A stretch of DNA of 64,000 bases, from positions 8,154 to 72,153 of the forward strand of contig CAZMOB010000006.1 in assembly GCA_964567995.1 (NCBI GenBank). The letters are read 5' to 3'. The translations under genes were made by a program, and so were the position numbers. Source of the stretch: JAGOTP01 sp964567995. GTDB taxonomy: Bacteria; Patescibacteriota; Patescibacteriia; 2-12-FULL-60-25. This document shows positions 23,848 to 31,907 of the stretch, in pieces. Below the pieces are notes generated by a model. The model was given only the letters and a program-made list of their open reading frames with translations. It was not told the DNA's origin and searched no databases. The first letter of the stretch is position 1. Every line of letters begins with the position of its first letter.

Positions 23848-25101
23848 TTATGCAAGTTTGCGCACGTTCGGCTTGGCGGTGATCACCAACCAGATAAAGA
23901 TCCAAAATAAGAGCGCCAGATCATTTTTGAAATACGGGACATCAACTAAACCATGCACGAGAATCGCCAGGAGAGGCGCGAGTAAAACGAGAACTGATAG
24001 ATAGCTCCTGGAAGACGCCTGCGACTTCTCAACGACCGTTCGCAATGTCGTCTTGATCCACGTCACAACAATGCCGATAAACGCAAACACTCCCAAAAGT
24101 CCTGTCTCCGTCCAAAAATTAAAGAGAATCGTATGCGGATATTGAAAGATCTCGATGAACCGTGCTTTGTGATACTCATCAAATACTTTCGGATACCCAC
24201 CGAACCCCGCACCCAAAAACCAGCGGTCCTTAAGCATCGCCCAGCTTTCGCGCCAGATAAAGAGCCGCACTTTGCCGGACCAACCTTGGAACGTCGCTTC
24301 TTTGATTAACGCCTCACGAACGGATGGAGCCACGAACAGTCCGACACCTCCCAGAATTACTCCGGCGAGAACAAGATATCTTCCCCAACGAAGCCCCAAC
24401 AACGATAACGTCACGACGAAGCCTAGCGCGAGCATTCCACCATCACTCTTTGCCGCGACTAAGGCGAACACGCTCAACAGCAGTGTAGCGATCGGCAAGA
24501 TTCGTTCTTTCCAAGATGTTCGTTCTTCAAACTGTTTCGCTAAACGTGCGGCGACCAAGGCCGCGATCGGCGTCACGAACAGAGCGACCGCATTCGGAAA
24601 ACCAAACGGTCCGACCGCGCGACGACCAGCCGCGATCGAAATATTCCACGGATGTGGGATCCCCCAGTTCCCAAAAAATCCGATCAGCGCCCAGACCGAA
24701 ACGACGCTCACGGCGGCCATCATCCCGTGCTCCATGCGTTTGCGATCTCCCGGTTGGTCCAACAGGGCGCACAAACTAATGAGTACAAGGAGTGGTTCGA
24801 GAACGTACGCGCGCCAGAGTCCGAGGCCAGTCCAGAGAGAAGGAGCGATAAAGACCGCGATCAGCGTCGTTATAATCCATGCAACCAATGGCCAACGCCA
24901 GGCTCGCAGCAGCTGATGGGCGCGGGCGAGACCTGTTCGCTTCGTCACGAGAATAGTTCCAACCACGAAGACGCCAATCAGCACTTCCAGTAGGGTCGAC
25001 GGTAAGCCTGCAACCCGAAAGCGAACAAGATAGGTGATCGATAAAAGGGGTAGCGCAAACGCGAACCAGCGTAGCAGTGAGCGAACAGACAGAGAACTCA
25101 T
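23848..25101 (-). CDS. O-antigen ligase/polymerase-like membrane protein
   Basis: The 417-aa product has about ten transmembrane helices and a large extracytoplasmic loop (about residues 275-340) with FLGAGFGGYPKVF and QYPHTILFNFWTETGLLGVF. These are the conserved Wzy_C loop motifs of the O-antigen ligase family. Members join or polymerise lipid-linked glycans at the cell surface. The glycan here is unknown and no glycosyltransferases adjoin it. The start MSSLSVRSLLRWF is chosen over a longer frame with no hydrophobic start. Confidence 0.85.
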   Translation of the reverse strand: MSSLSVRSLLRWFAFALPLLSITYLVRFRVAGLPSTLLEVLIGVFVVGTILVTKRTGLARAHQLLRAWRWPLVAWIITTLIAVFIAPSLWTGLGLWRAYVLEPLLVLISLCALLDQPGDRKRMEHGMMAAVSVVSVWALIGFFGNWGIPHPWNISIAAGRRAVGPFGFPNAVALFVTPIAALVAARLAKQFEERTSWKERILPIATLLLSVFALVAAKSDGGMLALGFVVTLSLLGLRWGRYLVLAGVILGGVGLFVAPSVREALIKEATFQGWSGKVRLFIWRESWAMLKDRWFLGAGFGGYPKVFDEYHKARFIEIFQYPHTILFNFWTETGLLGVFAFIGIVVTWIKTTLRTVVEKSQASSRSYLSVLVLLAPLLAILVHGLVDVPYFKNDLALLFWIFIWLVITAKPNVRKLA

Positions 25102-25178
25102 AGTCGCTTTCAGCCTACCACGCGCAAGGCCGCATTCGCCAAATTCCTGGCAACACTTTAGGATGGATGGAATCTCGT

Positions 25179-25607
25179 ATGTCATTCAGTCGCCAGCCAC
25201 ACCAAGGATCCTCCGGTACCCAGCGCCGGTCGTTTGGGCATGGTCGTGGACCAACTCCGCCGGCCGCGCGTTTTCCAGCGAAACCCTACTATCCGCCAAG
25301 CGGACCGACAACTCCCGTGCCTCCGCCCCGACGCAAACCTCTGCCCGAAGGTTTGATTGAAAAACTCTGTTACGAAAACGACACGCTCAAACCAAAACCG
25401 GATTGTCGCGCCGTCCTCATCGACTATTGCATCCTCGAAGATGACTTCGACATCGATGAAGCCGAAGACGCCGTCGACAAGGCCTTGCGTGAACGCAATC
25501 TCTGGAACGAACCACGCTTAGAAGATATCCTTTACGGCAATGACGAAGACGCGAGCGCTCCTTCCGCTGATCCGCAAGTTCCTGAAATTGGAAACCTTGG
25601 CGCATGA
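25179..25607 (+). CDS. Pro/Arg-rich protein of unknown function
   Basis: The product is 142 aa from the ATG at 25179 (an ATG at 25167 would add four residues). The first 60 residues are Pro/Arg/Gly/Ser-rich and probably disordered. The rest is acidic and helical (PKPDCRAVLIDYCILEDDFD; DEAEDAVDKALRERNLW). No domain is recognised. It overlaps the ferritin-like gene by 68 bp in another frame, which suggests coupled expression. Confidence 0.7.
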   Translation: MSFSRQPHQGSSGTQRRSFGHGRGPTPPAARFPAKPYYPPSGPTTPVPPPRRKPLPEGLIEKLCYENDTLKPKPDCRAVLIDYCILEDDFDIDEAEDAVDKALRERNLWNEPRLEDILYGNDEDASAPSADPQVPEIGNLGA

Positions 25608-26043
25608 GCTGTACCTCGCTCATCTGCCGCATGTTCCCGTCTTTGCGAAGAAAACGTTTCGTGAGTTTATCGCGACCGAAGAACACCATCGTCGCCTCTT
25701 TGAAAAACTCTATCGTAAAATCGGTGGGGTAAATGATCATCCACGCTTCCCCGTCTCTGTGTTTTTGATGAAACACGTCGCACGACTGGTTCGCATCGGC
25801 GGCTTCCGCGCGATTTGTCGTTTTGAGTGCTCCATCGAACAACGGGCGATTCGTGATTACACGCAGGCTTTGCAATTCGTGAAACAACGTCACGTACGCA
25901 CAGCGCTGAAACAGGTGTTGCGTGATGGACGTTCTCATCCATCCCTTGAAGCCTTGTTACAGCGTTTCCAAAAGGACGAGGAACACCATGTAAAGACGAT
26001 GGAACAGACGCTGCGTAAAAAGATATCCACTGTTACACGTTGA
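25540..26043 (+). CDS. Ferritin-like di-iron protein, COQ7-like
   Basis: The 167-aa product is a four-helix pattern with paired carboxylate/His motifs: HELYLAHLPHVPVF then TEEHHRRLFEKLY in the first half, and CRFECSIEQRAIRDY then KDEEHHVKTMEQTL in the second. The repeated E(X)nEXXH plan is that of the Coq7 and rubrerythrin-like families, which use a di-iron site. Without a quinone pathway nearby, oxidant or iron handling is equally possible. The start overlaps the preceding gene by 68 bp. Confidence 0.75.
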   Translation: MTKTRALLPLIRKFLKLETLAHELYLAHLPHVPVFAKKTFREFIATEEHHRRLFEKLYRKIGGVNDHPRFPVSVFLMKHVARLVRIGGFRAICRFECSIEQRAIRDYTQALQFVKQRHVRTALKQVLRDGRSHPSLEALLQRFQKDEEHHVKTMEQTLRKKISTVTR

Positions 26044-26086
26044 CGAGCGTGTCACGACTCAGCACAATCGCTGCATCGGTCAGTCT

Positions 26087-26123
26087 ACTCAATGCAGTGA
26101 ATCACACGATTCGTGCATTGAGT
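26087..26123. repeat. Nested inverted repeat
   Basis: Arms 26087-26096 and 26114-26123 (ACTCAATGCA/TGCATTGAGT) pair over 10 bp and enclose a second stem GAATC/GATTC. It lies 45 bases after the ferritin-like gene in the 410-nt gap before module E. No T-run follows. Confidence 0.6.
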
Positions 26124-26190
26124 GGACGGAGCGAAACGCCCGCGTCCAATTCGTTCATTGTCGTTTCCATGCTTGACGACAATGGAATGG

Positions 26191-26228
26191 CAACATCCCT
26201 CGACTTCGGTTGAGGGATGTTGTGTTTT
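26191..26228 (+). terminator. Terminator of the ferritin-like gene
   Basis: Arms 26191-26201 and 26212-26222 form an 11-bp stem followed by TGTTTT. Confidence 0.85.
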
Positions 26229-26257
26229 GGATGAAAAAAGAAATTGAGTTTCCTCAA

Positions 26258-26338
26258 GAACGCAAAACGCCCGCATCGTGAAGTGTGCTTCGTCGTCCGC
26301 CAGTAAAGGCGGACTTCGAGCACCGACGATGTCGGGCG
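26258..26338 (-). terminator. Very long nested terminator of module E
   Basis: On the minus strand CGCCCG and CATCGT pair with ACGATG and CGGGCG (one unpaired base). Inside, GTGCT/AGCAC and then GTCCGCC/GGCGGAC close a multi-step stem spanning 26268-26338, followed by TTTTGCGTT. The span 26339-26453 holds only further short hairpins. Confidence 0.8.
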
Positions 26339-26453
26339 TGGGCGAGCTCTCGGCAACTTGCACCGTTCCGAGAGATAGAGGTTTTTGGCATGAGGCCCAG
26401 TGCAGTGGGCCCGCGCTTGCGCGAGTTGGGTGAAGGAACGCTTCGGAGCTCCG

Positions 26454-28343
26454 TCAGGGCATGGCGGAGATCGGGATGACGTGGTGCCAGGGCACCACGC
26501 GGCAGTGCTGGTCTCTCGCCGCGACGGCGAGCGCATCGGGCGTCGCGAGAAGCGGCGGGTCCTGGTACCCGAAGCACTCGGGCGTGCAGGGAATGCGTCC
26601 CTCGATCTTGCGGCAGTCGCGGTCGAGGTCGCCGGTGCGGGTCTCGACCACACGCTGGAGGGTGGGCTGAGCGACCGTGCTGTCATTCGCCGCCGAGGTC
26701 TCGATGGTCATTGGCCTCAAGACCGGCAGAGCGGCGATCGTCGGGACGTTGGCACCGTCGACCACGTGAGCCTGTTGAATGCGGCTGGGGAGATGAACCG
26801 CCACGCCGAGAGCGCCCATTGCGAGAACTCCCAGAAGAACGGCGGCGGCGATCGTTGAGAACTTCTTGAAGGTGGGATTCTTGCTCTCCTCCACCTCCTG
26901 AGAAACCATCCTGCTGATCTTGACGACGATGAGCGTCATGATCGCCAGGGCGAAAGTGAGGAGGAGCCACTCAGCGAAGCCCAGCCCCCAGACGGTGTAG
27001 ACGAACTGTCCGACTGGACGAACGACGCTGGTTGTCGCGCCATGCACCGCATCGTAGCTCTCCGCCACCGACTTCGGACCAATGAGGCTCCCGAACGGCC
27101 CGAGCTCGCTGGACCACCAGTTGAAGCCACGGAGTCCTTCTGGAGCACCGCCGGCCAGGCCGAAGTGGAGGTAGATCGAGAAGCCTCCCACCACAGTGAC
27201 GACCGTGACGATCGGTGGCCCGGCTTCTTTGCCGACGTTGTGCTTCTCCAACACCGCCTGCAGAAATACCGCGAAGAAGGCGAGAAAGGACGAGCAGAGG
27301 AAGGCAGCCGCGCTCGGAAAGAAGAGTCCGTGGTGGATGACGAGGAGCTGCGCAGCCAGAACCTTCAGGCCGACGATCCCCATCGCGACCACGATGCGCT
27401 GCTTGAAGATCTGCGTCGCGTTACGCAGGACATCGTCGCCGTTCTCCTTGGCGGTCTTGAGCTCCTCCTGGACGATGTCCTTGAAGACCTGACCGATGAT
27501 GATGCCCGCCTTGAGGAGTTGGCGCAGGAAAGTGAGGATATTCTCCCCCTTGGCTACCTGAGAAAGCGTCGCCGGTGTGGTCCAGATCGCCAGCACCATC
27601 GGCATGAGGAGCAGGGCGACGGGAAGGAGACACACGCTGATCAGGTAGGGAAGGACTTGTTCGTAGGTGTAGGGACCGTTGTCGTGACGACCCACGATCC
27701 CGTAGAGCAGGGCGAACCCTTCGACGACGCTGAAGATCCAGCCCCACTTGAGAACGACGACCGGGCTACGGTCATTCGCTCCGTAGCTGGCCACCCAGAG
27801 ATTGAACGCCGTCTGCCTGGTCTGCACTTCCTGACGGGCAGCGACGAGAGCCGCGTGATTACTGGGGGTGTGTCGATAGGCGGTCTTGTGGGTCTGAGCT
27901 TCGAGCTGAGCCACCAGCCGCCGGGCGGCGTCGACATGCTGCCGCTGTTTGCGGTACTCCAGCGCACCGACGCTCTTGACCGGCCAGGCGTAGCGCTTGA
28001 CGGCCGTGATACCGAACGCACAGAGCAGGAAGACGAAGAACGATCCCGGCGTCGTGAGGATCAGTCGCTTCGCGAAGTAGGTGTAGATGAGGAAGAGGAC
28101 CTCACTCCAGATACAGAACTGCCAGAAGTCGACGAGCTTGTCGGCCCAGACCACGGCCTGGTGCCGATAGCCGAAGCCGATGTCCTCGCCGACGTTGACG
28201 AGGGCGATTTGGGTCTCCGCAACCCCGGCCTTTTCGAAGGCCTTGATCGCGGACTTGAGCACCCCGGTCACTCCCGAGGTGATCACCGCTACCAGCTCGC
28301 CAACAGCGGCGGCTGGATTGAGTTCCGGTGCTTTGTCAGCCAT
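26454..28343 (-). CDS. Large polytopic membrane protein, GC-rich (module E, second gene)
   Basis: The 629-aa product has an N-terminal amphipathic region (residues 1-60), about nine transmembrane helices in groups (roughly residues 75-130, 200-260, 320-365 and 450-530) and a C-terminal extracytoplasmic domain with cysteines in CRKIEGRIPCTPECFGYQDP and HCRVVPWHH. No family is recognised. It starts 8 nt after the stop of the previous gene with AGGGAG just before the ATG, so the two are coupled. GC-rich codons separate it from neighbouring genes. The long polytopic form loosely recalls VirB6/TrbL proteins, but no motif supports this. Confidence 0.7.
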   Translation of the reverse strand: MADKAPELNPAAAVGELVAVITSGVTGVLKSAIKAFEKAGVAETQIALVNVGEDIGFGYRHQAVVWADKLVDFWQFCIWSEVLFLIYTYFAKRLILTTPGSFFVFLLCAFGITAVKRYAWPVKSVGALEYRKQRQHVDAARRLVAQLEAQTHKTAYRHTPSNHAALVAARQEVQTRQTAFNLWVASYGANDRSPVVVLKWGWIFSVVEGFALLYGIVGRHDNGPYTYEQVLPYLISVCLLPVALLLMPMVLAIWTTPATLSQVAKGENILTFLRQLLKAGIIIGQVFKDIVQEELKTAKENGDDVLRNATQIFKQRIVVAMGIVGLKVLAAQLLVIHHGLFFPSAAAFLCSSFLAFFAVFLQAVLEKHNVGKEAGPPIVTVVTVVGGFSIYLHFGLAGGAPEGLRGFNWWSSELGPFGSLIGPKSVAESYDAVHGATTSVVRPVGQFVYTVWGLGFAEWLLLTFALAIMTLIVVKISRMVSQEVEESKNPTFKKFSTIAAAVLLGVLAMGALGVAVHLPSRIQQAHVVDGANVPTIAALPVLRPMTIETSAANDSTVAQPTLQRVVETRTGDLDRDCRKIEGRIPCTPECFGYQDPPLLATPDALAVAARDQHCRVVPWHHVIPISAMP

Positions 28344-28351
28344 GTTCTCCC

Positions 28352-29569
28352 TCAGCTTCCCGTACCCGTCGTTGCAGGAACGGGGGCAGTGTTGTTGATG
28401 TTCGTGGGACGAATCCTCGGACGAATGGGCACGCGCTCGATCTGAGGAGGCACAACCCGAGGGATGCTCGGATCTTCACCCACCGAGCTGCGGATCAGCA
28501 CGGCGATCACGAAGAGCACGAGCAGGACAACGACCCCGATGACGACCGTCGGCCCCTTGCCGCTGAACGGCAACGGAACAGCGTCATATGGATTCTGCTT
28601 CTCGAGGTACTCCCCGAGTTCCTGCTGACGGGCAGCGGCGAGCTCTTCGTCATCCGGGGCAGGCTCTTCGTCAGCCTCAGGCTTCTTCGAGTCGGCCTTC
28701 TTGACAGACGATGCGAGGCGCCGTTCCAGGAGGAGGAGTGCGAGATCCTGGGCAGGCATGTCCGTATCAGTTTCGGCGTCGTGGGCATCCACGTCCAGCG
28801 GCTCTTCGAGCGCAGACATGAACTCCTCGACAGCCAAATCCTTCTTGACGCTCGCCCCGATGAGCAGTCTCGACTGTTCGGGCTTTCGGGCCTGGTAGGC
28901 CGCGAGCAGCTTCTTGAGGCACTCTCCGCGTTCGCGGGTCGGCACCTCAGCACTCCGCTCCATCTCTGCGATCTTGGCGTTGATGCTCATCTGCACGGCT
29001 CCTTTCGCCGCTGTGGAAGATGTTCCGTCATCTTTGGTTTTGCTGTCGTCGAAGATCTCATCGAGAAACTTCTCTGCTGAATCATACGCATCTGGACCGA
29101 TGATCGTACGACGCTCCTTCTGGGTCATCTTCTCGCCCGCAGCCTTGAGCTCGCGATTCCTGACCTTCATCTTGCGACCCCAGTCTTCGAGCAAGGTATT
29201 CGCACGAATACGGGTACCATTCACCAGACCGACAAATCCGACGTCCACACCGATTCCCAACGCCAAGGTATGGATGTTGAGAAACTCCTTCGGAATATCG
29301 ATGCGATGTTCGATCTCCTTGAGGAGCAGTGCCAGAAGATCGAGAATGTAACCAGCCACCTCCCAGGGTTTGAGGTCCCAGCCAAAACGCTTATTGAACC
29401 GATGAACAGAATTCCAGGCAACGGCTGCCATGAAAGCGGGCAGGTCTCCGTTGGCAAGATCCTCTGCCCTCGCTCCGATCACCCAGTGACCGATACGTCC
29501 AAAAGTCGTCCGATAAATGCCAGCATACTTAGTATTGAACAAGAGATCGGTCAAGGGTTCGAATGCCAT
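28352..29569 (-). CDS. Single-pass membrane protein, GC-rich (module E, first gene)
   Basis: The 405-aa product starts MAFEPLTDLLF, with AAGGAG 10 nt upstream of the ATG. The first 200 residues are soluble and helical. A long acidic, low-complexity middle follows (Glu/Asp/Ala/Lys), then one transmembrane helix (VVIGVVVLLVLFVIAVLI, about residue 345) and a Pro/Arg-rich tail outside the membrane. No domain is recognised. It forms an operon with the polytopic protein and lies directly downstream of the pilin-like cluster, whose composition differs. Confidence 0.7.
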   Translation of the reverse strand: MAFEPLTDLLFNTKYAGIYRTTFGRIGHWVIGARAEDLANGDLPAFMAAVAWNSVHRFNKRFGWDLKPWEVAGYILDLLALLLKEIEHRIDIPKEFLNIHTLALGIGVDVGFVGLVNGTRIRANTLLEDWGRKMKVRNRELKAAGEKMTQKERRTIIGPDAYDSAEKFLDEIFDDSKTKDDGTSSTAAKGAVQMSINAKIAEMERSAEVPTRERGECLKKLLAAYQARKPEQSRLLIGASVKKDLAVEEFMSALEEPLDVDAHDAETDTDMPAQDLALLLLERRLASSVKKADSKKPEADEEPAPDDEELAAARQQELGEYLEKQNPYDAVPLPFSGKGPTVVIGVVVLLVLFVIAVLIRSSVGEDPSIPRVVPPQIERVPIRPRIRPTNINNTAPVPATTGTGS

Positions 29570-29925
29570 TTTCTCTGCGCTCCTTTGCACTCCGAGGTCG
29601 TGCTGTCTGTCTTCGGCCCGTGAACCCTTACTAGGATTCTAAACCAGAACAAGCCTAACCCCTCAGGGCTGGCTGAATTTTCCTTTTCTTTGACAATCCA
29701 TACTCAGATTGTCGAAAGGGCCTGTTGTTCTCCTCCAAAAACAGGCACTCCCAGTGCGGAGAACTCCGAATCCTCACATAATTCCGTCTTTTTGTCAATC
29801 AAAGAAGAGGCTCGGCCCATCCCTGACGTATGAAAATTTTTGGCTCATTTAAAGCAAAATATGCCTAAAACAACACCATGCGCCGGTTGGCGCATGGTGT
29901 CTAATCCCACAACTCTTGTCGGCTC
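29570..29925 (-). promoter_or_regulatory. Module E upstream region and pilin-cluster terminator
   Basis: This 356-nt gap holds no gene. On the minus strand TTGACA (from about 29798) and TTGTCA (about 29695) are candidate -35 sites for module E, without strong -10 partners. A perfect 12-bp hairpin (29873-29884 with 29889-29900), followed on the minus strand by TGTTTT, ends the pilin-like cluster. Confidence 0.5.
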
Positions 29926-30345
29926 TTAGCCAGCGGCCAAGGTCGACAGCTGCTTGATGACGAAGTTGGAAATCGCGAACCCAGCCACGATGATCACCAT
30001 ACCGATTACGGCATTCTTGATCATGTCGCGAGCCTCATCGACTTGCTTCGGGTTGCCACCAGCCGTCATCCACTTGAAACCCGCGTACAACACATAGAAC
30101 AACAAGATGATACCAAGGAAGCCAAGGATCACGTTGATGATACGACCGATAATGACAGGCAATTCGGCTTGGGTTGTTCCCAAACCAGCGCCACCTTGAA
30201 CCCCGCTGATACCTTCTGCACCTAGGGCGCGATCGAAGGGATTTCCACCGACGGCACGAGGAGCGGTTTGAGCAGACGCGATCAACGGAGCAAATGCCAG
30301 GGCACTGACCGCGATCGAGGAAACGATTCGCTTGATCTGAATCAT
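29926..30345 (-). CDS. T4SS pilin-like protein (VirB2/TrbC type), minimal form
   Basis: The 139-aa product has a signal peptide ending at ASAQ (residue about 25), a short spacer, and the two-helix pilin core: IIGRIINVILGFLGIILLFY, then GFKWMTAGGNPKQVDEARDM, then IKNAVIGMVIIVAGFAISNF. This is the pattern of type IV secretion pilin-like proteins common in Patescibacteria. It is the last and smallest of six paralogous genes in a row and the best candidate for the main subunit. No VirB4 or VirD4 is in the window. Confidence 0.88.
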   Translation of the reverse strand: MIQIKRIVSSIAVSALAFAPLIASAQTAPRAVGGNPFDRALGAEGISGVQGGAGLGTTQAELPVIIGRIINVILGFLGIILLFYVLYAGFKWMTAGGNPKQVDEARDMIKNAVIGMVIIVAGFAISNFVIKQLSTLAAG

Positions 30346-30427
30346 AGAAAGGTTAAGTGAAAGACCTAGAATAGTTGTGGGAGGTCGAGACAATGATAGC
30401 GCACTTTCCAACAGATTTCATCCACAC

Positions 30428-31405
30428 CTAGTACCCGATGCGGCATTCGACTGTACAGAACTCGGCTTCACAGCGCGCGCGGACGCGTAATGCTTGGTCT
30501 TCGGTATCAATTGCCGGAGCAGCGGCACCAGCCATACCACGCGGCAGAGTCCCATCGCAGATCTGTAGCAAACATCCGTTGGCACAGATACGACAGGCAT
30601 CGCGCGTCGGGTTCAAGTACGCCACTTCGCGATCGAGAGTTCCACACATGGAAGTCCGGTACGCGGTTGGACCAACCGCGCCTGGACCACCGACCACACC
30701 GCCGCCCGTTACGGGACGTTCCGTTGGAGCTCCGGCTGCACACTGTGATTGACCTGCCACTGGTCGCGGATCCGTTGGCGTCCCCGCCGTACAGATACGT
30801 GAGCCACACGCGGTGATACAGGCATTCTCTGTGACAGGAGCCGTGAGACCGAAGGCTGTTGGCGTGCGTCCACAGTCAGCAACACAGGTACTCATCGGCA
30901 ATGGATTGCCGTAACAACACGGACGAGTTGCTCCATCCATGAGCTGATCGACTGTCGGAGAACCGCCAGACGCTCCGCCACTCCCCGCTTCATCACTCAA
31001 GTTCGTCCCCGAGATACCGGAGATCTCGCCTAAACGACGCAGTACAAAGTTCGAAACCGCAAAGGAGCAAGCGATGATCGCGACCCCAATGACCGCGTTT
31101 CGAATGATCGTCTGGGCTTGATCGACATCTTTTCCACTGCTCGCCGTCATCCAAACGAAGCCGCCGTAAAGGATATATCCCAACAAGATAACTCCTAAGA
31201 AGCCGAACAGGATATTCAGCACACGACCCATGAGTGTTGCTAAACACGCGCTCGCTGAACCACTACAAGCTGTTGATAATCCTGCTGCGCGACCCGAGGC
31301 GCTCAGACCGGTCGAGGCATCGTTCACGCGCGCCGACAACAAACCAGGCACCAAGAGGGCGAGACACGACACTGGAACGATCCAGCGCGCAAGAGAAGAG
31401 CGCAT
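30428..31405 (-). CDS. T4SS pilin-like protein with cysteine-rich C-terminal domain
   Basis: The 325-aa product has a signal peptide (residues 1-25), the pilin core at about residues 55-125 (LNILFGFLGVILLGYILYGG; MTASSGKDVDQAQTIIRNAV) and then about 190 residues rich in Cys, Gly and Pro (RPCCYGN, STCVADCG, NACITACGSRIC, CRICANGCLLQIC). It has many cysteines outside the membrane, so disulfides are likely. It ends 82 nt before the minimal pilin gene. Confidence 0.85.
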   Translation of the reverse strand: MRSSLARWIVPVSCLALLVPGLLSARVNDASTGLSASGRAAGLSTACSGSASACLATLMGRVLNILFGFLGVILLGYILYGGFVWMTASSGKDVDQAQTIIRNAVIGVAIIACSFAVSNFVLRRLGEISGISGTNLSDEAGSGGASGGSPTVDQLMDGATRPCCYGNPLPMSTCVADCGRTPTAFGLTAPVTENACITACGSRICTAGTPTDPRPVAGQSQCAAGAPTERPVTGGGVVGGPGAVGPTAYRTSMCGTLDREVAYLNPTRDACRICANGCLLQICDGTLPRGMAGAAAPAIDTEDQALRVRARCEAEFCTVECRIGY

Positions 31406-31414
31406 AAGAAGAGG

Positions 31415-31813
31415 TTAGAAGTCACTCGAAGTTGCCACGAGCAAGTTATTGATCACGTACGTCGTAATAGCCCACGCGGACAAAATAATCGCCAAACCGA
31501 TAATGCCCGAAATAATATATTTGCGAGCCTCATCGGTCTTTTCGGTACTGCCGCCTGAGACCATATATTTGAACCCGCCCATCAAGATGATGACCAATGA
31601 GATGATGAACAAGAAGCCGAGGGCGACATTGATCAAACGACTCATGGTTGAACGCGGATCACCCGTGTTCAATTTCAACTCGTCCCCAACGGCACTCGCT
31701 CCCAAATCATCTGCAGTGAGGCCTCCGCCTTGGGCAAGCACCGGGGCCGCCACACACGTCGCAAGCAAAAGCGAAGCGGCGAAACTGACAACATATTTCA
31801 TGCGTTTCGTCAT
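31415..31813 (-). CDS. T4SS pilin-like protein with strong Shine-Dalgarno
   Basis: The 132-aa product has a signal peptide ending near LAQ (residue 28) and the two-helix pilin core (LINVALGFLFIISLVIILMG; YMVSGGSTEKTDEARKYIIS; IIGLAIILSAWAITTYVIN). It has no cysteine-rich extension. Unlike most host genes here it has a perfect Shine-Dalgarno, AAGGAGGTGA, 7 nt from the ATG. This suggests high expression of this subunit. It is 9 nt from the next pilin gene. Confidence 0.88.
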   Translation of the reverse strand: MTKRMKYVVSFAASLLLATCVAAPVLAQGGGLTADDLGASAVGDELKLNTGDPRSTMSRLINVALGFLFIISLVIILMGGFKYMVSGGSTEKTDEARKYIISGIIGLAIILSAWAITTYVINNLLVATSSDF

Positions 31814-31907
31814 GTTTCCTCACCTCCTTTCTGATTCGAACGATGTGACATAGAGCGCGACTCTTCATGTGAAACGAAAAGTCACGACCAGTATACCACA
31901 TCTCTAC

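Noticed and set aside
27042..28445. Long plus-strand open frame of 467 codons
   Set aside because: It is antisense to the two GC-rich membrane genes, has an Arg/Asp/Glu-heavy composition typical of the mirror frame of GC-rich coding DNA, and lacks a Shine-Dalgarno or promoter. The minus frames have coherent membrane helices.
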